In this document: positions 1-10,706 of the stretch, in pieces | Layout: each line of letters begins with the position of its first letter | How positions within the stretch are numbered: position 1 is the stretch's first letter | Origin: Tridacna crocea | Lineage: Eukaryota; Mollusca; Bivalvia; Cardiida; Cardiidae | Assembly (NCBI GenBank): GCA_943736015.1 | Contig: OX031072.1 | Coordinates: 8,769,501 to 8,833,500 of the forward strand | DNA: 64,000 nt | Direction: 5' to 3' | Translations under genes and position numbers: made by a program | The notes under the pieces: generated by a model | The model's database searches: none | What the model saw: the letters and a program-made list of their open reading frames with translations, nothing else | Told to the model about the DNA's origin: nothing

Positions 1-1339
1 ACAAACACCACTATCACCTGGAATGACTAACAAAATGACTCCATTACAGACACCTCTGTCACCTGTAGCCTCAGGTGCCAAGTTTGATCCTCTTCAGAAG
101 ATGGGAATTCAGTCTCCAAAGCCAGCTTTGCAATCACCTAAAGCAAACCAACTGTCTCCAAAAAGTCTCCAGTCACCTAAAAGTACAAACGTTCCACAGT
201 CTCCTTTCAAAAGTCAGCCTCTGTTGTCACCAACTAAGACATCAACTATTTCAACTTCTGGCATTACAACTGTTGTTTCCACTGGTCCAGTTGTTACAAC
301 TTCACCATCCAGTGCAGTGCAGGATCTCAGAAAAGCTGATATCAGTCCAGAAGGGGCACCAAAGCTACCAATGCCAGGTTTCATGGTACCTGGTAGCTCC
401 ACGGCTAGTGGTATCAGTGTTGGAAAGAGTGGAGTAGTTTCATCTGTGATTTCAAGCACAACTGTTGTTCCCTCCACTGTTGTTGATGGACAGAAAAAAC
501 AACAAGAGATTGTTGCTGAACAATTGCAGAAGCAGCAATTAGAACAACAAAGACTAGCAGAGTTGGAACTGCAAAGGCAGCAGGCACACCACATACGACT
601 GAAAGAAGAGGAGCTAAAACAGAAGAGGGAGTTTCAGAAACAACATCTGTTGGCTGAACAGCAGGCCAAACTTCAACAAGAACAAAGAGAAGAAAAACTG
701 ATAGAACAGAAAAAGCTGTTGGAGGACCAGCAGAAGAAGAAAATGTTACAAGAACATCACAAGATGCTTCAGCAACAGTATGAGGAGTTGCAGAGAAAGC
801 AGGCAATGCAGGCTGCAGCTGTTGTGTCCAGTGGTAATCAGTTGCCCCCTGGTTTACTTTCTCCTGGAGCCCTGCCAGTCCCTCGCCCTAGTTTACCCTC
901 ACCAAATGAAGGTCAAGTTGGGCAGAGACCACCAAATTCAGTCCTTCAGCAGAGTCCGCCATTTGGTCTGCCTGGACAACATCCTGGTGGTTTGCCTGTA
1001 AGACCAGCAACCATACCACCTCATTTTGCACAACAGATGGCTATGAGACAGCTGGTACCCCCTCTAGACAAGCCGCCAACGAGTGCAGAGTTAGAGCTTA
1101 CACACCAACAACTTCAGCAGCATATTGCTGCACAACAAGCCCAGCAGAAAGCCCATGCACAGGCACAACAGAAGGCACAGGCACAGGCTCTGGCAGAACA
1201 ACAAGCTCAGATGGCTAAACATGAGGCTCAACAAGCCCAAGCTCAAGCCAAGCAGATTGCACAGGGTAAGGCAGGCCCTCCTGTGTTACAACAGGCTCAG
1301 GGAAAACAGACTGCAGCACAGCAGAAGAAGGCCACAGAG
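1..1339 (+). CDS. spen: spen exon (partial, open at left edge)
   Basis: The reading frame is open from base 2 with no stop upstream of the first ATG at 23, so the exon continues to the left and that ATG is not the protein start. It encodes repeated Ser-Pro motifs (QTPLSP, QSPK, LSPK) in about the first 80 residues, possible proline-directed kinase sites. A Gln/Lys/Glu-rich segment from about base 490 to 820 looks like a long coiled coil, and a Gln/Ala-rich low-complexity tract follows from about 1090 to 1310. The donor is GAG|GTAAGG with the exon ending at 1339, phase 0. Confidence 0.88.
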
Positions 1340-4300
1340 GTAAGGAATTTAGTTCTCAGATTAACCTTTTACCAAACAATCCCTGGTTTTTATGACCCTG
1401 ACATAGAAACCTTTTGAAAACATTTTTGTGGGAAAAGGAGAAAATGCTGGTGACCTGCATTTTCTCCTTTTTCCACAATATTTACCACCCTGCTAGAAAC
1501 AAATTTTAAATTTTTTGAGTTAGTTTTATTTTGTCATCTGCAAGTCTTTTCAATTTGGACCAGTCTAAAATTTTGTCTGTTGGCGAAGAGTTAACTAAAA
1601 TTTGGTGCATCCAAATGAAATATGGTTAAATCTTTACTGAGTGACAAAGTTGGAAGCACTTGCAGACGATTCAGATGTGACGGAAAGCTGAATTTTCTTT
1701 TTGGAAGTGTAGAAAACATTGGGGCTACCAGCATTTTGTCCTTTTCCCACAACATATTCAAAAGCCGTATTGCTATGGATTGCTTAAACTTGGAAGTGTG
1801 TGGTAGACATTTACAATGATGTGATGAGCTTTGTCTAGGCTGCTAAGTGTCTTGATGACATTTTGAAGACAGTGTATATCAAGATCAGACTGCACAGAAC
1901 ACACTCTCTCTGTGCAGTCTGATCTTGATCAGCATTGTCCATTCAGAAGGCTTTTTTCTCCCTATAGGAAACTTTGAAGAAGAAACAGTATTTACTAAAT
2001 GCTTGAAAGTTTTATTTCACTTTTGTGGCATGAAAGGGGTTAAAAATAAACGATCAAGACTGTTGACTCGGTAATATAGACTCAAAGATGAATTGGCTTT
2101 CAACACGCAAAAACGGACATTCAGACATTTGCGTAAAGTACCATCTTGGATTAACTCCTTACCAGACGACAATATTTTAGGCTTGTCCAAATGGAAAGCA
2201 TTTGCAAACGACAAAATAAAAGTGACTGAAAATTTTAAATTTGATTTGTGAAGGGTAGAAAACATTGTGGGGAAAGGAGAAAATGCTGGTAACCAGCATT
2301 TTCTCCTTTTCACACAATGTTTTCTAAAGGCTTCTTTCTCAGGGTCGTCAAAAGTAGGGATTGTGTGGTAATGGGTTAACCTGCATCGTCCATGCAGGCT
2401 AATCTAAAGCAACAATTTTCATTTTGAAGAATTTTTTTGTTTTGCTTAACCCATTACCACACAATCCCTACTTTTGAAGCCCCTGAGAAAGAAGCCTTTA
2501 GAAAACATTGTGGGAAAAGGAGAAAATGCTGGTAAACAGCATTTTCTCCTTTTCCCACAATGTTTTCTAACTTTCCCAAAACAAAATTCAAATTTTCAGT
2601 CACGTTTATTTTGTCGTCTGCAAATGCTTTCGATTTGGACAAACCTAAAATTTTGTCGTTTGGTAATGGGTTAAGGAAAGAAAATGAGAGGAAAATCTCA
2701 TTTTGACAGCATGGATGTTGTGATGTCATAGCCATGCTGAACAGGGGTGTGATTGTGAAAAGTTGTATTTGTGCGGTAAATAGGTTCAACTGGAAACACT
2801 GTAACAGCTGAACAGTCTTATACATAATAACTAATCTCCTCTTGCCATCTCTTGCAGGCCGCCAAGAATGCAGGTCAACCGACTGCAAACAACAGGAAGG
2901 ACTTGCTACTTCAGAGACCACCGGGCCACAGTGTAGGGGTTGGAATACTACCCCCTGGAAAGGATGCCCCAGCCCCAGGGAGCCAGGAAGCTGCCAATCA
3001 GCTCACACAACAAATCAGGCAACAGCTTGCAATGTCACAGGCCAATCAACAAACTGGTCAAACCCCACAGCAACACCCAATCCATGGATGGCCATTACAT
3101 GGGATTCGGCCAGATGGACCCAGACAGCCAGGCCCAATGCCTGTTACGTCTGAAGCCCGGATATCAATGCCAGGTCCAGTCCCTGTCCTTGGGGGTAACC
3201 CGCAGCAAGTGCAGAGAGTGTCGCCTCATCCACCCACAAAATCACCCACAGTTGCCCAAACAGCACCAAATATGGTACATGGGTTCTCTCAGAATCAAGC
3301 TGCCACTCCAAGGGCCCCCAGTCCTGCTGTTGCAAAGGTATAATTCGAATTGTTTTCTCTGAGCTTTGATTATTGTAAAGGATTTTTAAAGGAGAAGACC
3401 GATATCAAATTTTATTTCATACCTACAATAAAACATCCAATGAAATCGCTTTAATAATACCACATGATAACCAAATTAAAAAATTGAAATTTGTGTCCAG
3501 CATGGTAGAAAACACTGTGGAAAAAGGAGGAAATGCTGGTTACTGGCATTTTCTCCTTTTGCCACGATGTTTTCAAAAGGCTTATATTTCAGGATTGTAA
3601 AAAGCAGGGATTGTTTGGGAAAGGGATAGAAAAGATAGAAATTCAAATACTTATGAAAAGTCTAGTATAGTGTGCAAAACAGAATACAGAAGTCATTTTA
3701 TTTAACTCTTTAACAAATGATACGATTCCAAACTTGTCAAAATTGAAAGCATTTGCAGACCACAAATAATTTCTGTCTTCAGCTTTTAAGTGCCTCATAA
3801 GGACCTTTTGCGGACATTGTGGACCAAGAGCAGACTTCACAGAACAAAATTATAGACTGGTCCAAATTGAAAGCATTTGCAGATGAAAAAATAAATGTGA
3901 CTGAAAAATCAAAATTTGTGTAAGCAAGGGTAGAAAACGTGGGAAAATGGCATCTAAAGGCATCTTTCTCAGGGTCTTTTAAAAAAACGGGGTTGTTTGC
4001 TAAAGAACTAAAGTTCCAAATTATTCATTTAAGACGGCAGAAAGACAGGCCTCAGGAAGTGGAAAGTGGAATGGTTCCCCAGGCTCACAGAGACCAGGTC
4101 AGCCAGATGTTAGACCTCGGGTACCATCCTCAGATGCAGGGGCTGTGAGACCTGAAATGTGGGGTAGGTAGAAATTTTTGCCATCACGTTCATGACTGTT
4201 TTTCTTTCAAAAAAGATTTTTAGGGATTTTACAGTTGTCATAGCCCTGGGCCCATATTCACCAGCCATTCTTAAAAACATTTTTTGTGTTATTCTCCAGA

Positions 4301-7300
4301 ATTTTTGACATTTGTAAGTAACAAGTTCTGATTGGCTAAACCATTCAGTTTAGCTAATCAGAAGTTGTGTTACTTCCAAATTCAGAAAACCTTGTAGAAT
4401 AAGACAAAGAATATTCTCAAGAATGGTTGGTGAATACGGGCCCTGGTGTTGTCCTTGTTTCTGTTGTTCAAGTTGTGCAAAAATTTTTGACATTTTATAA
4501 TATCGCATCTATTACTGAAGAGATTGCTTCACACTTGGACAGTTTGGTAATTATTAAAAGCAGGGGGCTATATATACACACAAGGGAAGGTAAGCATCAG
4601 TGTATTTTTGACACTGTTATGCCCATTTTTTACTTGAAAGTCGAGCAACCGAAGCTGATTTGGCTCCCGCATGCAGTGCTTTTGTTGTTGACATGGTTAC
4701 TCTTCAATTAGTTTACCCATTACCACACAATCTCTACTTTTGATGACTCTGGGAAAGAAGCCTTTAGAAACAATGTGGAAAAAGGAGAAAATGCTGGAAA
4801 CCAGCATTTTCTCCTTTTCCCACAGTGTTTTCTACTCTTCACAAAACAAATTTCAAATTTCCATTTACTTTTATGTTATTGTCTGCAAATGCTTTCGATT
4901 TGGAAAAGCCTATAATATTGTCGTTTGGTAATGAGTTAAAGGTCTTTTATTTATCATTCACAAAAAAGTGATGTAAATAGAGCATGTTTTTTCCCACAAA
5001 CCTTTCGAGTGCCAGATATATAAAATTAACATCATTTTCTATTTTCACAGCTGGAATGAATGGCCCCACAAACCCAGCCACCCATGCCATGCCAGGGGCA
5101 CCGCGCCCGGCCCACCAGCAGCCACCGTCTGCACATCGTCAACAGCCAGATCATCTGCATCTGAGCCAGGGACATGGAGAGATGAGCACAAAAGACAAGT
5201 TCATGCACCAACAGGTAAGGGGTCATCTCAAAATATTTGAAAATACTCATGGGTACAAACAATATACGTGCAAGCCAATATACATACCTTTTAACCCTTT
5301 ACTCCATAAGGCATTTCTATGTTATCTCTAATTGACCCTAAATAACAGCAAGGATGAAACCTTTTCTTATGTGTATATGACACCTTTTGATAGCATAGAA
5401 AATACTGTGACAAAAGGTGAAATTGCTCGTCACAAGCAATTTCACCTTTTGCCACAATGTTTTCAAAAGGCTCCTACAAGCAATGCGTAGAAATGAGTAT
5501 CTATGGAGTAAAGGGTTAACTCTTTACCAAAAGAGGAACAAATTGACTAATCCAAATTGAAATAATTTGCCAGCATTTTCTCATTTTCCCCCACAATGTT
5601 TCCAAAAGGCTTCTATTTCAGGGTTGTGAAAACCAGGAATTGTTTGGGAAAGGGTTAATGCCAATTTTCAGTTTATGGCAGTAAAAAAAGCATTGATACA
5701 GATAAAGAAATTTCATGGTATGGAAGACTGGGACAAAGTCTCATGATAGTGATTTCAGGCCTTCATTCCTATACACTTGATGAAAAAATTATGTGTGTTA
5801 ATTACCCTGTGGAAAATTGCTTTTGAAAACATTGTGAAAAAAGGAGAAAAAAAACCTGGTAACCATGAAGATGAATTTCATCATTCGAACTAATTTCTTT
5901 TTGAAGTTGCAAATGAATTCTCAAACATTGTAACTTAACTTTACCAAACAAGAAAATTTTAGACTGTTCCAAATGCAAAGCATCTGCAGAGGACCAGGGC
6001 AGCCCAGATGAAGAAATCATTCCTCGATAATGTAGAAAACCTTGTTGGAAAAGGAGAAAGTGCTGGTTACTAGCATTTTCTCCTTTTCCTACAAGGTTTT
6101 CAAAAGCCCTCTGTTTCAATGTCGTTAAACTTTGGTTTGTGTGGTAGAGAGTTAAGATTTATAATGGGTGTCTGTGGTCGCGACGTAGAGCATTGGCCTC
6201 GTAACCAAAAGGTCCTGAGTTTGTTTCCCGGGAGCGGGTGTCAACTTTGGAATTTTTTATCGGCCCACACATTTGGCATGAGTACTGGTGTATTTCCCAG
6301 GGAGCAGAATCGAGAGATAATAGTATAAGTTGTCAGAACTTGTTCTCAATTGATGTAAGATTAACATGTTTAAAATGTAATTCATGGTGGGTTACATTTT
6401 GTTTTACTTCAGAAACAGATCCAGGAGTTCCAAAGACAACAAGAGTTGATGCATCAAGAAATGCAGAGACAACATTTACGGGAACAGGCATTGCAGGCTA
6501 AAGCTCAGAAAGAGGTTCAGCTGCATAAGGAACGGGAGAGGGCCGAGAGTCTGGAGCGCGAGAAGAGGGAGCGTGACTCCCGTGCAGGTCTAACAGCGCA
6601 GAGTCCCTCAGATCCTCACCACAACCCTGCCATTGCGAGAATGGGCTACCCGTTTGCTGAGCCCCGACCACCTAGCAGAGATGGAAAGATGCCCCCACAG
6701 AGTCCAGCTATTGATCCAAGAGACCCAAGGTTCACTCAGCAATTTCCAGGTCACCATGCGACTGATTTGAGGCTCGGATCCACAACAAGTAGTGCATTTA
6801 GTCCAGCCTCTGGGACAGCAGATCCTCACCTCCTTAGTACTGCAGAGCTACAGAGGTTTCAACAGAATGGGATGATACCAGCTGGCTACGGGCTTCGCAT
6901 GCTGGAACCCCACTTGATTGGAGGACCCACACATGGTCCGTACATGATACCCGGACTGCCATTACCACCATACATGGCCGCCCAACAAATGGATCAAGCC
7001 CATCTTATTGATGGTCGCCCACCATCTCGTGGGGGATCAGCAAGACCACCATCAACACAGTCCATTCACACCCTGTCACCCACCCAAGCCCCAGGGGCTG
7101 ATGGCCGTAATCAGAACAGACCTGGACAGGCAGGTCAAGTAGCCCAGACAAGAGATCCTCATCCTGGGGACGGTAGTCTATTGAACTTGCTTCAACGGTA
7201 CCCAGTTATGTGGCAGGGTGTTTTGGGCTTGAAGAATGACCAGTGTGTAGTTCAGATGCACTTCATCTCGGGCTGTCAACCTCTGGTGAAGTCTTCATTA

Positions 7301-9412
7301 CCACAGCAGGGACCAGATGGCACGGTACAACCACTGAGAATTGCACAGAGAATGCGGCTTGAACAAACACAACTTGAGGGCGTGGCTAAAAGAATGCAGG
7401 TAAATAAACTTTTTTTTTTCTTCTGCTTATACCTGTAATTACCGGTCCAGAGCTCTAGGTAAGAGGGAGTGATGGTAATATAATCCATTATTTCTCTTCC
7501 AAACCCTATGTTGAGGGTACTCTTTAGAACGTCTTGATGAGACGATTCTAGTGAGTACCCATAACATAGGATTTACAGGAAAATTACGATATTTCCAATT
7601 TTGAAATCAAAATCACTACATTTCTCTGGGGCTCTACCAGTCACAGATTTGCTGCTATTTACTCCTTCCAATCCATTGACAACACTAGAAGATTTTGTGG
7701 ACTATGTAGATCAAGTTCAGACTGCACATTTGATTTGTATAAAACCTATGAAACACTATAGAAATAAAATAAGCAAAGGAAAGAAATCGGCATAACCAAC
7801 AACATTCCATATTTTGAGCAACTTTTAATGTTGCTGATTTTGAAATGTCTCTAAATCTAGAGATGAATGATAAAGCAAGGCAAGTCATTTATGGTTATTA
7901 TTTATATTGTGTGGTTTCAGATTCAGCCTGTAGCCTTTGTATATTGACATGTATTTGTTTTTATTATGGCAGATGGAGAAAGATTACTGTATGATGCTGG
8001 CGCTACCTTGTGGTCGAGACACCTCTGACATTTATCAACAGACGAAAGCCATGTCAACTGGATTTATACAATACTTACAACAAAAACAGGCGGCAGGAAT
8101 TGTTAATGTTGCAGATCCAGGATCACAGCAGGTATGCAAAATTACATGCAAGTTAGCCATGCCCCAATCAAAATCGTCTCTTATCGTTTAATGCTTTATG
8201 GGAGTTTATTGAGAAATAACAGTTAAATAATTTTCAATGTTTCATGGTTTTGACTAGTGAAAAATATTGATTTTATTTTCAAATGAAGGCAAAAACAGAA
8301 GATACTGTGTGTTAGTTATCTAGGTACAATGCATGTGCCACTTACCGCGATTGAAATATGGTGTTATTAACCCTTTACCACACAATCCCTACATTGAATG
8401 CCCCTTCGAAAGAAGCCTTATAAAAACATGAAGAGAAAAGGAGAAAATGCTGGTTACCAGCATTTTCTCCTTTTCTCTCAATGTTTTCTACCCTTCCCAA
8501 AACAGATTTCAATCTTTAGTTGCTTTTGTTTTGTCATCTGCAACTTTTTACAAATTGGACTAGTTGTAAACATTGTCGTCTGGTAAAGGGTTAACCTACA
8601 ATTCTCATTCTTTACGTAGTTTCACAATGCGTTGTTACGGGGGAAAGGTAAGCCATGGAGAATTGCCCAAAAGAGTTGTGCAGAATTGTGATACAAGTAC
8701 CTTAAAAAAATGGGGCTAGAAGCATGAAATGAGAAGGAACATTTGAGGTTTTTTAATGAAAGATGGAAATGTATTTCTTTGTGTGAACGACATTGGTAAT
8801 ATTTTCATGAGTGTGTCATCTCTTTACAAAATGATACAGTTATTGATGCAATAACTGTGACTGGAAAACTGAAATTTGTTTTGGAAAGGGTAGAAAACAA
8901 TGTGGAATAAGGAGAAAATGCTGGTTACCAGCATTTTCTCTTTTTCCCACAGTGTTTTTAAAAGGCTTCTTTCTCGGGGTCATTAAGAGTATGCATTGTA
9001 ACGAGTTAACCCATTACCACACAATGCCTACTTTTGATGCCCCTGAGAAAGAAGCCTTTAGAAAACATTGTGGGAAAAGGAGAAATTGCTGGTAACCAGC
9101 ATTTTCTCCTTTTCCCACAATGTTTTCTACCCTTCACGAAACAAATTTCCATTTTTCAGTCACCTTTATTTTGTCGTCTGCAAATGCTTTCAAGTTGGAC
9201 CAGTCTAAAATATTGTCATTTGGTAATGGGTTAAGACAGACACGATTCTAATATATTTTTTTCTCTTATTGTATTTTCAGCCTGCCTATGTTGTTCACAT
9301 ATTTCCACCTTGTGATTTCTCTCAGACGACTTTATCAAGACTTGGATTCGACCTTCTCTACCAAGTAAAAGACCTCGCTCACTTAATTGTCATCATAGCA
9401 ACGGTTGCTTAG
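1..9412 (+). CDS. spen: spen / SPEN (split ends, SHARP) C-terminal part, 7 exons
   Basis: The 3' portion of a split ends gene, cut by the left edge. Exons 1-1339, 2858-3337, 4049-4163, 5051-5214, 6413-7399, 7973-8131 and 9281-9412 join with compatible phases (0,0,1,0,0,0) and GT-AG borders, giving about 1,124 residues. Order in the protein: Ser-Pro-rich region, Gln/Lys/Glu-rich coiled coil, Gln/Ala-rich stretch, Pro-rich linker, a second charged helix, then a C-terminal SPOC domain. SPOC is identified by the motifs YPVMWQGVLGLKND, LRIAQRMRLE, LALPCGRD, QAAGIVNV and IFPPCDFS, and by its position at the extreme C terminus. In known SPEN proteins SPOC is a nuclear docking domain for phosphorylated SMRT/NCoR tails and other silencing or RNA-processing partners, and RRMs lie at the N terminus (outside this window). 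The basic patch in RIAQRMRLE matches the phospho-ligand surface. Introns carry MITEs. Identification is firm; the exact exon 3 ends are the least certain. Confidence 0.93.
1361..1594 (-). mobile_element. TTAA MITE family 1 (reference description)
   Basis: Family 1 elements are ~228 bp and start and end with TTAA (TTAACCCTTTACC...GGTAAAGAGTTAA). The centre is a ~60-bp near-perfect palindrome (GAAAACATTGTGGGAAAAGG AGAAAATGCTGG and its complement). The two sides differ: arm A has GACTGGTCCAAATTGAAAGC and a GCAGACGACAAAATAAA block; arm B has AATCCCTGGTTTTTACGACC and GAGAAAGAAGCC. Here + means A first and - means B first. TTAA plus a CCCTTT start resembles piggyBac-type non-autonomous elements (inference). 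This copy starts 22 bp after the spen exon 1 donor and supplies the first in-frame stop (about 1417) if that intron is retained. Confidence 0.85.
1625..1770 (+). mobile_element. TTAA MITE family 1, decayed
   Basis: Recognisable arm A (GCACTTGCAGACGA) and a collapsed core with CTACCAGCATTTTGTCC. The left half of the core palindrome is mostly lost. Confidence 0.55.
1876..1932. repeat. short hairpin repeat H (reference description)
   Basis: ATCAAGATCAGACTGCACAG and CTGTGCAGTCTGATCTTGAT form a 20-bp perfect stem with a short loop. Thirteen ~50-bp copies of this hairpin occur in the window, usually preceded by ACAGTGTA and followed by CACTGTCC. Confidence 0.8.
2151..2379 (+). mobile_element. TTAA MITE family 1
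   Basis: Full length, TTAA at both ends, in spen intron 1. Core arms are slightly mismatched (GTGGGGAAAGG against CCTTTTCACAC). Confidence 0.85.
2446..2674 (-). mobile_element. TTAA MITE family 1
   Basis: Full length in spen intron 1, opposite in orientation to the copy 67 bp away, so the pair forms a larger inverted repeat. Ends read TTAACCCATTACC and GGTAATGGGTTAA. Confidence 0.87.
2858..3337 (+). CDS. spen: spen exon, Pro/Gln-rich linker
   Basis: Acceptor TCTCTTGCAG at 2857 and donor AAAG|GTATAA at 3338. The length is 480 nt, phase 0 on both sides. It encodes a Pro/Gln-rich linker (for example PPGKDAPAPGSQ and HPIHGWPLHGIRPDGP) with no recognisable fold. Low-complexity linkers of this kind are usual between the middle and the SPOC domain of SPEN proteins. 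Confidence 0.85.
3475..3628 (+). mobile_element. TTAA MITE family 1, left end lost
   Basis: Core plus arm B, ending GGGATTGTTTGGGAAAGGG without TTAA. The right core arm has CCTTTTGCCACGATG. Confidence 0.65.
3701..4011 (+). mobile_element. TTAA MITE family 1, two broken pieces
   Basis: A left end (TTAACTCTTTAACAAATG to about 3770) followed by a second arm A (3846) running through a shortened core to arm B. The second piece has lost most of its palindrome and ends just before the short spen exon at 4049. Confidence 0.55.
4049..4163 (+). CDS. spen: spen exon, short linker
   Basis: 115 nt, phase 0 in and phase 1 out. It reads ASGSGKWNGSPGSQ then a Pro/Arg-rich stretch ending EMW. The acceptor ACAG at 4048 was chosen over CGGCAG at 4040 because only the former keeps the frame open. 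The donor G|GTAGGT at 4164 was chosen because the next exon needs one base to complete an Ala codon. The acceptor lies just downstream of a broken MITE and has a poor pyrimidine tract, so this border is the weakest in the gene model. Confidence 0.65.
4248..4444. mobile_element. palindromic MITE with CCAAT-box core, copy 1
   Basis: Terminal inverted repeats GGGCCCATATTCACCA and its imperfect complement at 4425-4444. The central palindrome is built on GTTCTGATTGGCTAAACC and TTTAGCTAATCAGAAGTTG. Unrelated in sequence to the TTAA families. Lies in the spen intron before exon 5051. Confidence 0.75.
4711..4938 (-). mobile_element. TTAA MITE family 1
   Basis: Left end has drifted to GTTTACCCATTACC; right end GGTAATGAGTTAA is intact. 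Lies 112 bp before the spen 5051 exon. Confidence 0.8.
5051..5214 (+). CDS. spen: spen exon, linker with conserved-looking basic helix start
   Basis: Acceptor ATTTTCACAG at 5050 and donor CAG|GTAAGG at 5215. 164 nt, phase 1 in and 0 out. It encodes a Pro/His/Gln-rich segment (GMNGPTNPATHAMPG, then HQQPPSAHRQQPDH) ending in MSTKDKFMHQQ, which runs into the charged helix of the next exon. Confidence 0.82.
5291..5519 (+). mobile_element. TTAA MITE family 2 (reference description)
   Basis: Same TTAACCCTTTAC ends as family 1 but different arms (CCATAAGGCATTTCTATGG and GTATATGACACCTTTTGA on the left; GAAATGAGTATCTATGGAG on the right). The core is also different: AAAAGGTGAAATTGCTCG and its complement instead of AAAAGGAGAAAATGCTGG. 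Starts 77 bp after the spen exon ending at 5214. Confidence 0.85.
5516..5658 (+). mobile_element. TTAA MITE family 1, internally deleted
   Basis: Shares its left TTAA with the right TTAA of the family 2 element. The left core arm is deleted, leaving arm A joined to GCCAGCATTTTCTC. Right end GGGAAAGGGTTAA. Confidence 0.75.
5935..6155 (+). mobile_element. TTAA MITE family 1
   Basis: Core arms carry a matched change (CCTTGTTGG on the left, CCTACAAGG on the right). A core fragment of another copy lies just upstream at about 5815-5865. Confidence 0.78.
6160..6335 (+). mobile_element. tRNA-derived SINE, family S1
   Basis: Box A-like TAGAGCATTGG and box B-like GGTCCTGAGTTTGTTTCCC, followed by a body with GTACTGGTGTATTTCCCAGG. 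A reverse copy is at 35915-36052. The tRNA-like part is too degenerate to be a functional tRNA. Confidence 0.65.
6413..7399 (+). CDS. spen: spen exon: charged helix, linker and first half of SPOC
   Basis: The 987-nt exon starts after TTTTACTTCAG and ends GCAG|GTAAAT; phase 0 at both ends. The first ~55 residues are a Gln/Glu/Arg-rich helix (KQIQEFQRQQELMHQEMQRQ). A Pro-rich linker follows (PFAEPRPPSRDGKMPPQSP). The SPOC domain begins near base 7180 with LLNLLQRYPVMWQG, continues through VQMHFISGCQPLVKSSLP and ends at LEGVAKRMQ. Confidence 0.93.
7504..7571. repeat. short hairpin element in spen intron
   Basis: CCTATGTTGAGGGTACTC and GAGTACCCATAACATAGG form an imperfect stem around a ~32-nt loop. 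A related half (GAGTACCTACAACATGG) occurs near 45740. Confidence 0.5.
7973..8131 (+). CDS. spen: spen exon: middle of SPOC
   Basis: 159 nt, phase 0 on both sides. It encodes MEKDYCMMLALPCGRDTSD through YLQQKQAAGIVNVADPGSQQ, the strand-helix core of the SPOC beta-barrel. The acceptor is TTATTATGGCAG and the donor CAG|GTATGC. Confidence 0.93.
8367..8594 (-). mobile_element. TTAA MITE family 1
   Basis: Both core arms carry the same departure from consensus (GAGAAAAGG left, CCTTTTCTC right), so the hairpin stays paired. In the last spen intron. Confidence 0.85.
8817..9009 (+). mobile_element. TTAA MITE family 1, diverged
   Basis: Arm A is mostly lost. The core is intact and the right end reads GTAACGAGTTAA. 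Its terminal TTAA is also the first TTAA of the next element. Confidence 0.7.
9006..9234 (-). mobile_element. TTAA MITE family 1 next to the spen terminal exon
   Basis: Full length; ends 46 bp before the last spen acceptor, so the branch point of that intron is likely confined to the short gap. Shares a TTAA with the preceding copy. Confidence 0.87.
9281..9412 (+). CDS. spen: spen terminal exon: end of SPOC and stop
   Basis: Acceptor TATTTTCAG at 9280. It encodes PAYVVHIFPPCDFSQTTLSR through DLAHLIVIIATVA, then TAG at 9410-9412. Ending within a few residues of the LIVIIA strand is what SPEN-family proteins do, so the protein end looks complete. A MITE ends only 46 bp upstream of this acceptor. 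Confidence 0.93.
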   Translation, partial: PAYVVHIFPPCDFSQTTLSRLGFDLLYQVKDLAHLIVIIATVA

Positions 9413-9862
9413 CTAGTATAGTTGTCACAGGAATACGACAGAGTTCTTCATTATTCTGAGTTAGTTGGAGAGGTGATAAACCTACATGGGAGGTGATGAT
9501 GAAGAAATGTAGTGAAGCAACTTGCCTGAAATGTTGCTGGAATATATTCGGTCTTAAATCAACAGTAGTTGACCTAATGGAACAAACTCGGATTACGACA
9601 AAACGTCACTGAATGTGACAATTACTGATGTTGACATGACGCGGGATCAAGTGTGCACGTATTCTAAATGTGCTTGCTCTAGTATAACAATACTGTGACT
9701 TGGAATTACAAGGTTTCAAGCGATGTAAACTAAAGGAAGTAATTAGAGGAAATTATATGGAACATGTCTATCAATTGTAGATGTAGTTAAGTCACCATCT
9801 ATATATACATCATAGACATGGACAAAGTAAGAAGTAAAAATGTTGTTGTTTATGTTGTCATA

Positions 9863-9868
9863 AATAAA
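9863..9868 (+). promoter_or_regulatory. candidate proximal poly(A) signal of spen
   Basis: AATAAA 451 nt after the stop codon. It is the first canonical signal downstream of the spen terminal exon. Confidence 0.4.
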
Positions 9869-10436
9869 GATGCTTATACCGGTGTAGCATCTTAATCATT
9901 GGATGTTCATTATGTACCTAGTGATAGAATGTAATTAAGTGAGGGGTGATCCAAAAATTTGATTGGAGTAATTTACATTGGGTCACCAAGAAGTTTTGTT
10001 AATGTTAACGAGTTATCATGGATACATTCAGTGTACTAAAATAGTGGAAAGGAAATAAACGTGAATGGTGACTAGTTGTTCTGATTTTTGGATTTATTTA
10101 AACTTGTGTTTGATAGAAATGAAGGAAAAAGTATAAACATGGAATGGGCAGCCAGCATCTGATGTTATACGGAGTTATGTACGTATTTGCTGTTGACAAA
10201 AAAGATGTTTGGTCTCATTTGAAACTTAAAGCTTATTTATCATTGTAGCTTTGTGGAAAAGTGTGATGAATTCATTGTGGAAAAAGGGAATTGATGTGGA
10301 TTTTCTCTTTTGTTAAAAGTGTTTTTTCTTTGTTTTGAGAATGTGTGATAGGATTGAAGACAAACTGCACTGCCACTGTTATTGTTAAATATTTGTTTTG
10401 TATTATAAAATCTTTGTATATAAACTGTAGGAATGG

Positions 10437-10706
10437 TTTAACTTGTTACCAGACTACAAAATTTTGGGTTTGTTCAAACTGAAAGCAGTTGCAGACAACA
10501 AATTACATGTGGCTCAAATGATAAGATTTTTTAAGTGTAGAAAACATTGTTGGAAAAGGAGAAAATGCTGGTAACCAGCTGTTTCTCCTTCACCCTCTAA
10601 TTTCTATCCATTGAAAATTTTACAGTTTGAGTAACATGTAATTTGTTGCCAAGAATAATTGTTGATTTTGGAAAGTCTTAAATTTTGTTGTGTGGTAAAT
10701 AATTGA
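10437..10706. mobile_element. TTAA MITE, A-A type
   Basis: Both flanks are arm A: GACTACAAAATTTTGGGTTT on the left and the complement AAATTTTGTTGTGTGG on the right. No arm B is present. Right end TTGAA instead of TTAA. Confidence 0.65.

Noticed and set aside
2852-3343. Separate 163-residue Pro/Gln-rich protein
   Set aside because: It is the second spen exon with intron read-through at both ends; acceptor and donor fit the flanking exons in phase.
6446-7438. Stand-alone 330-residue protein
   Set aside because: It is the spen exon read past its donor at 7400 into the intron; SPOC continues in the next two exons.
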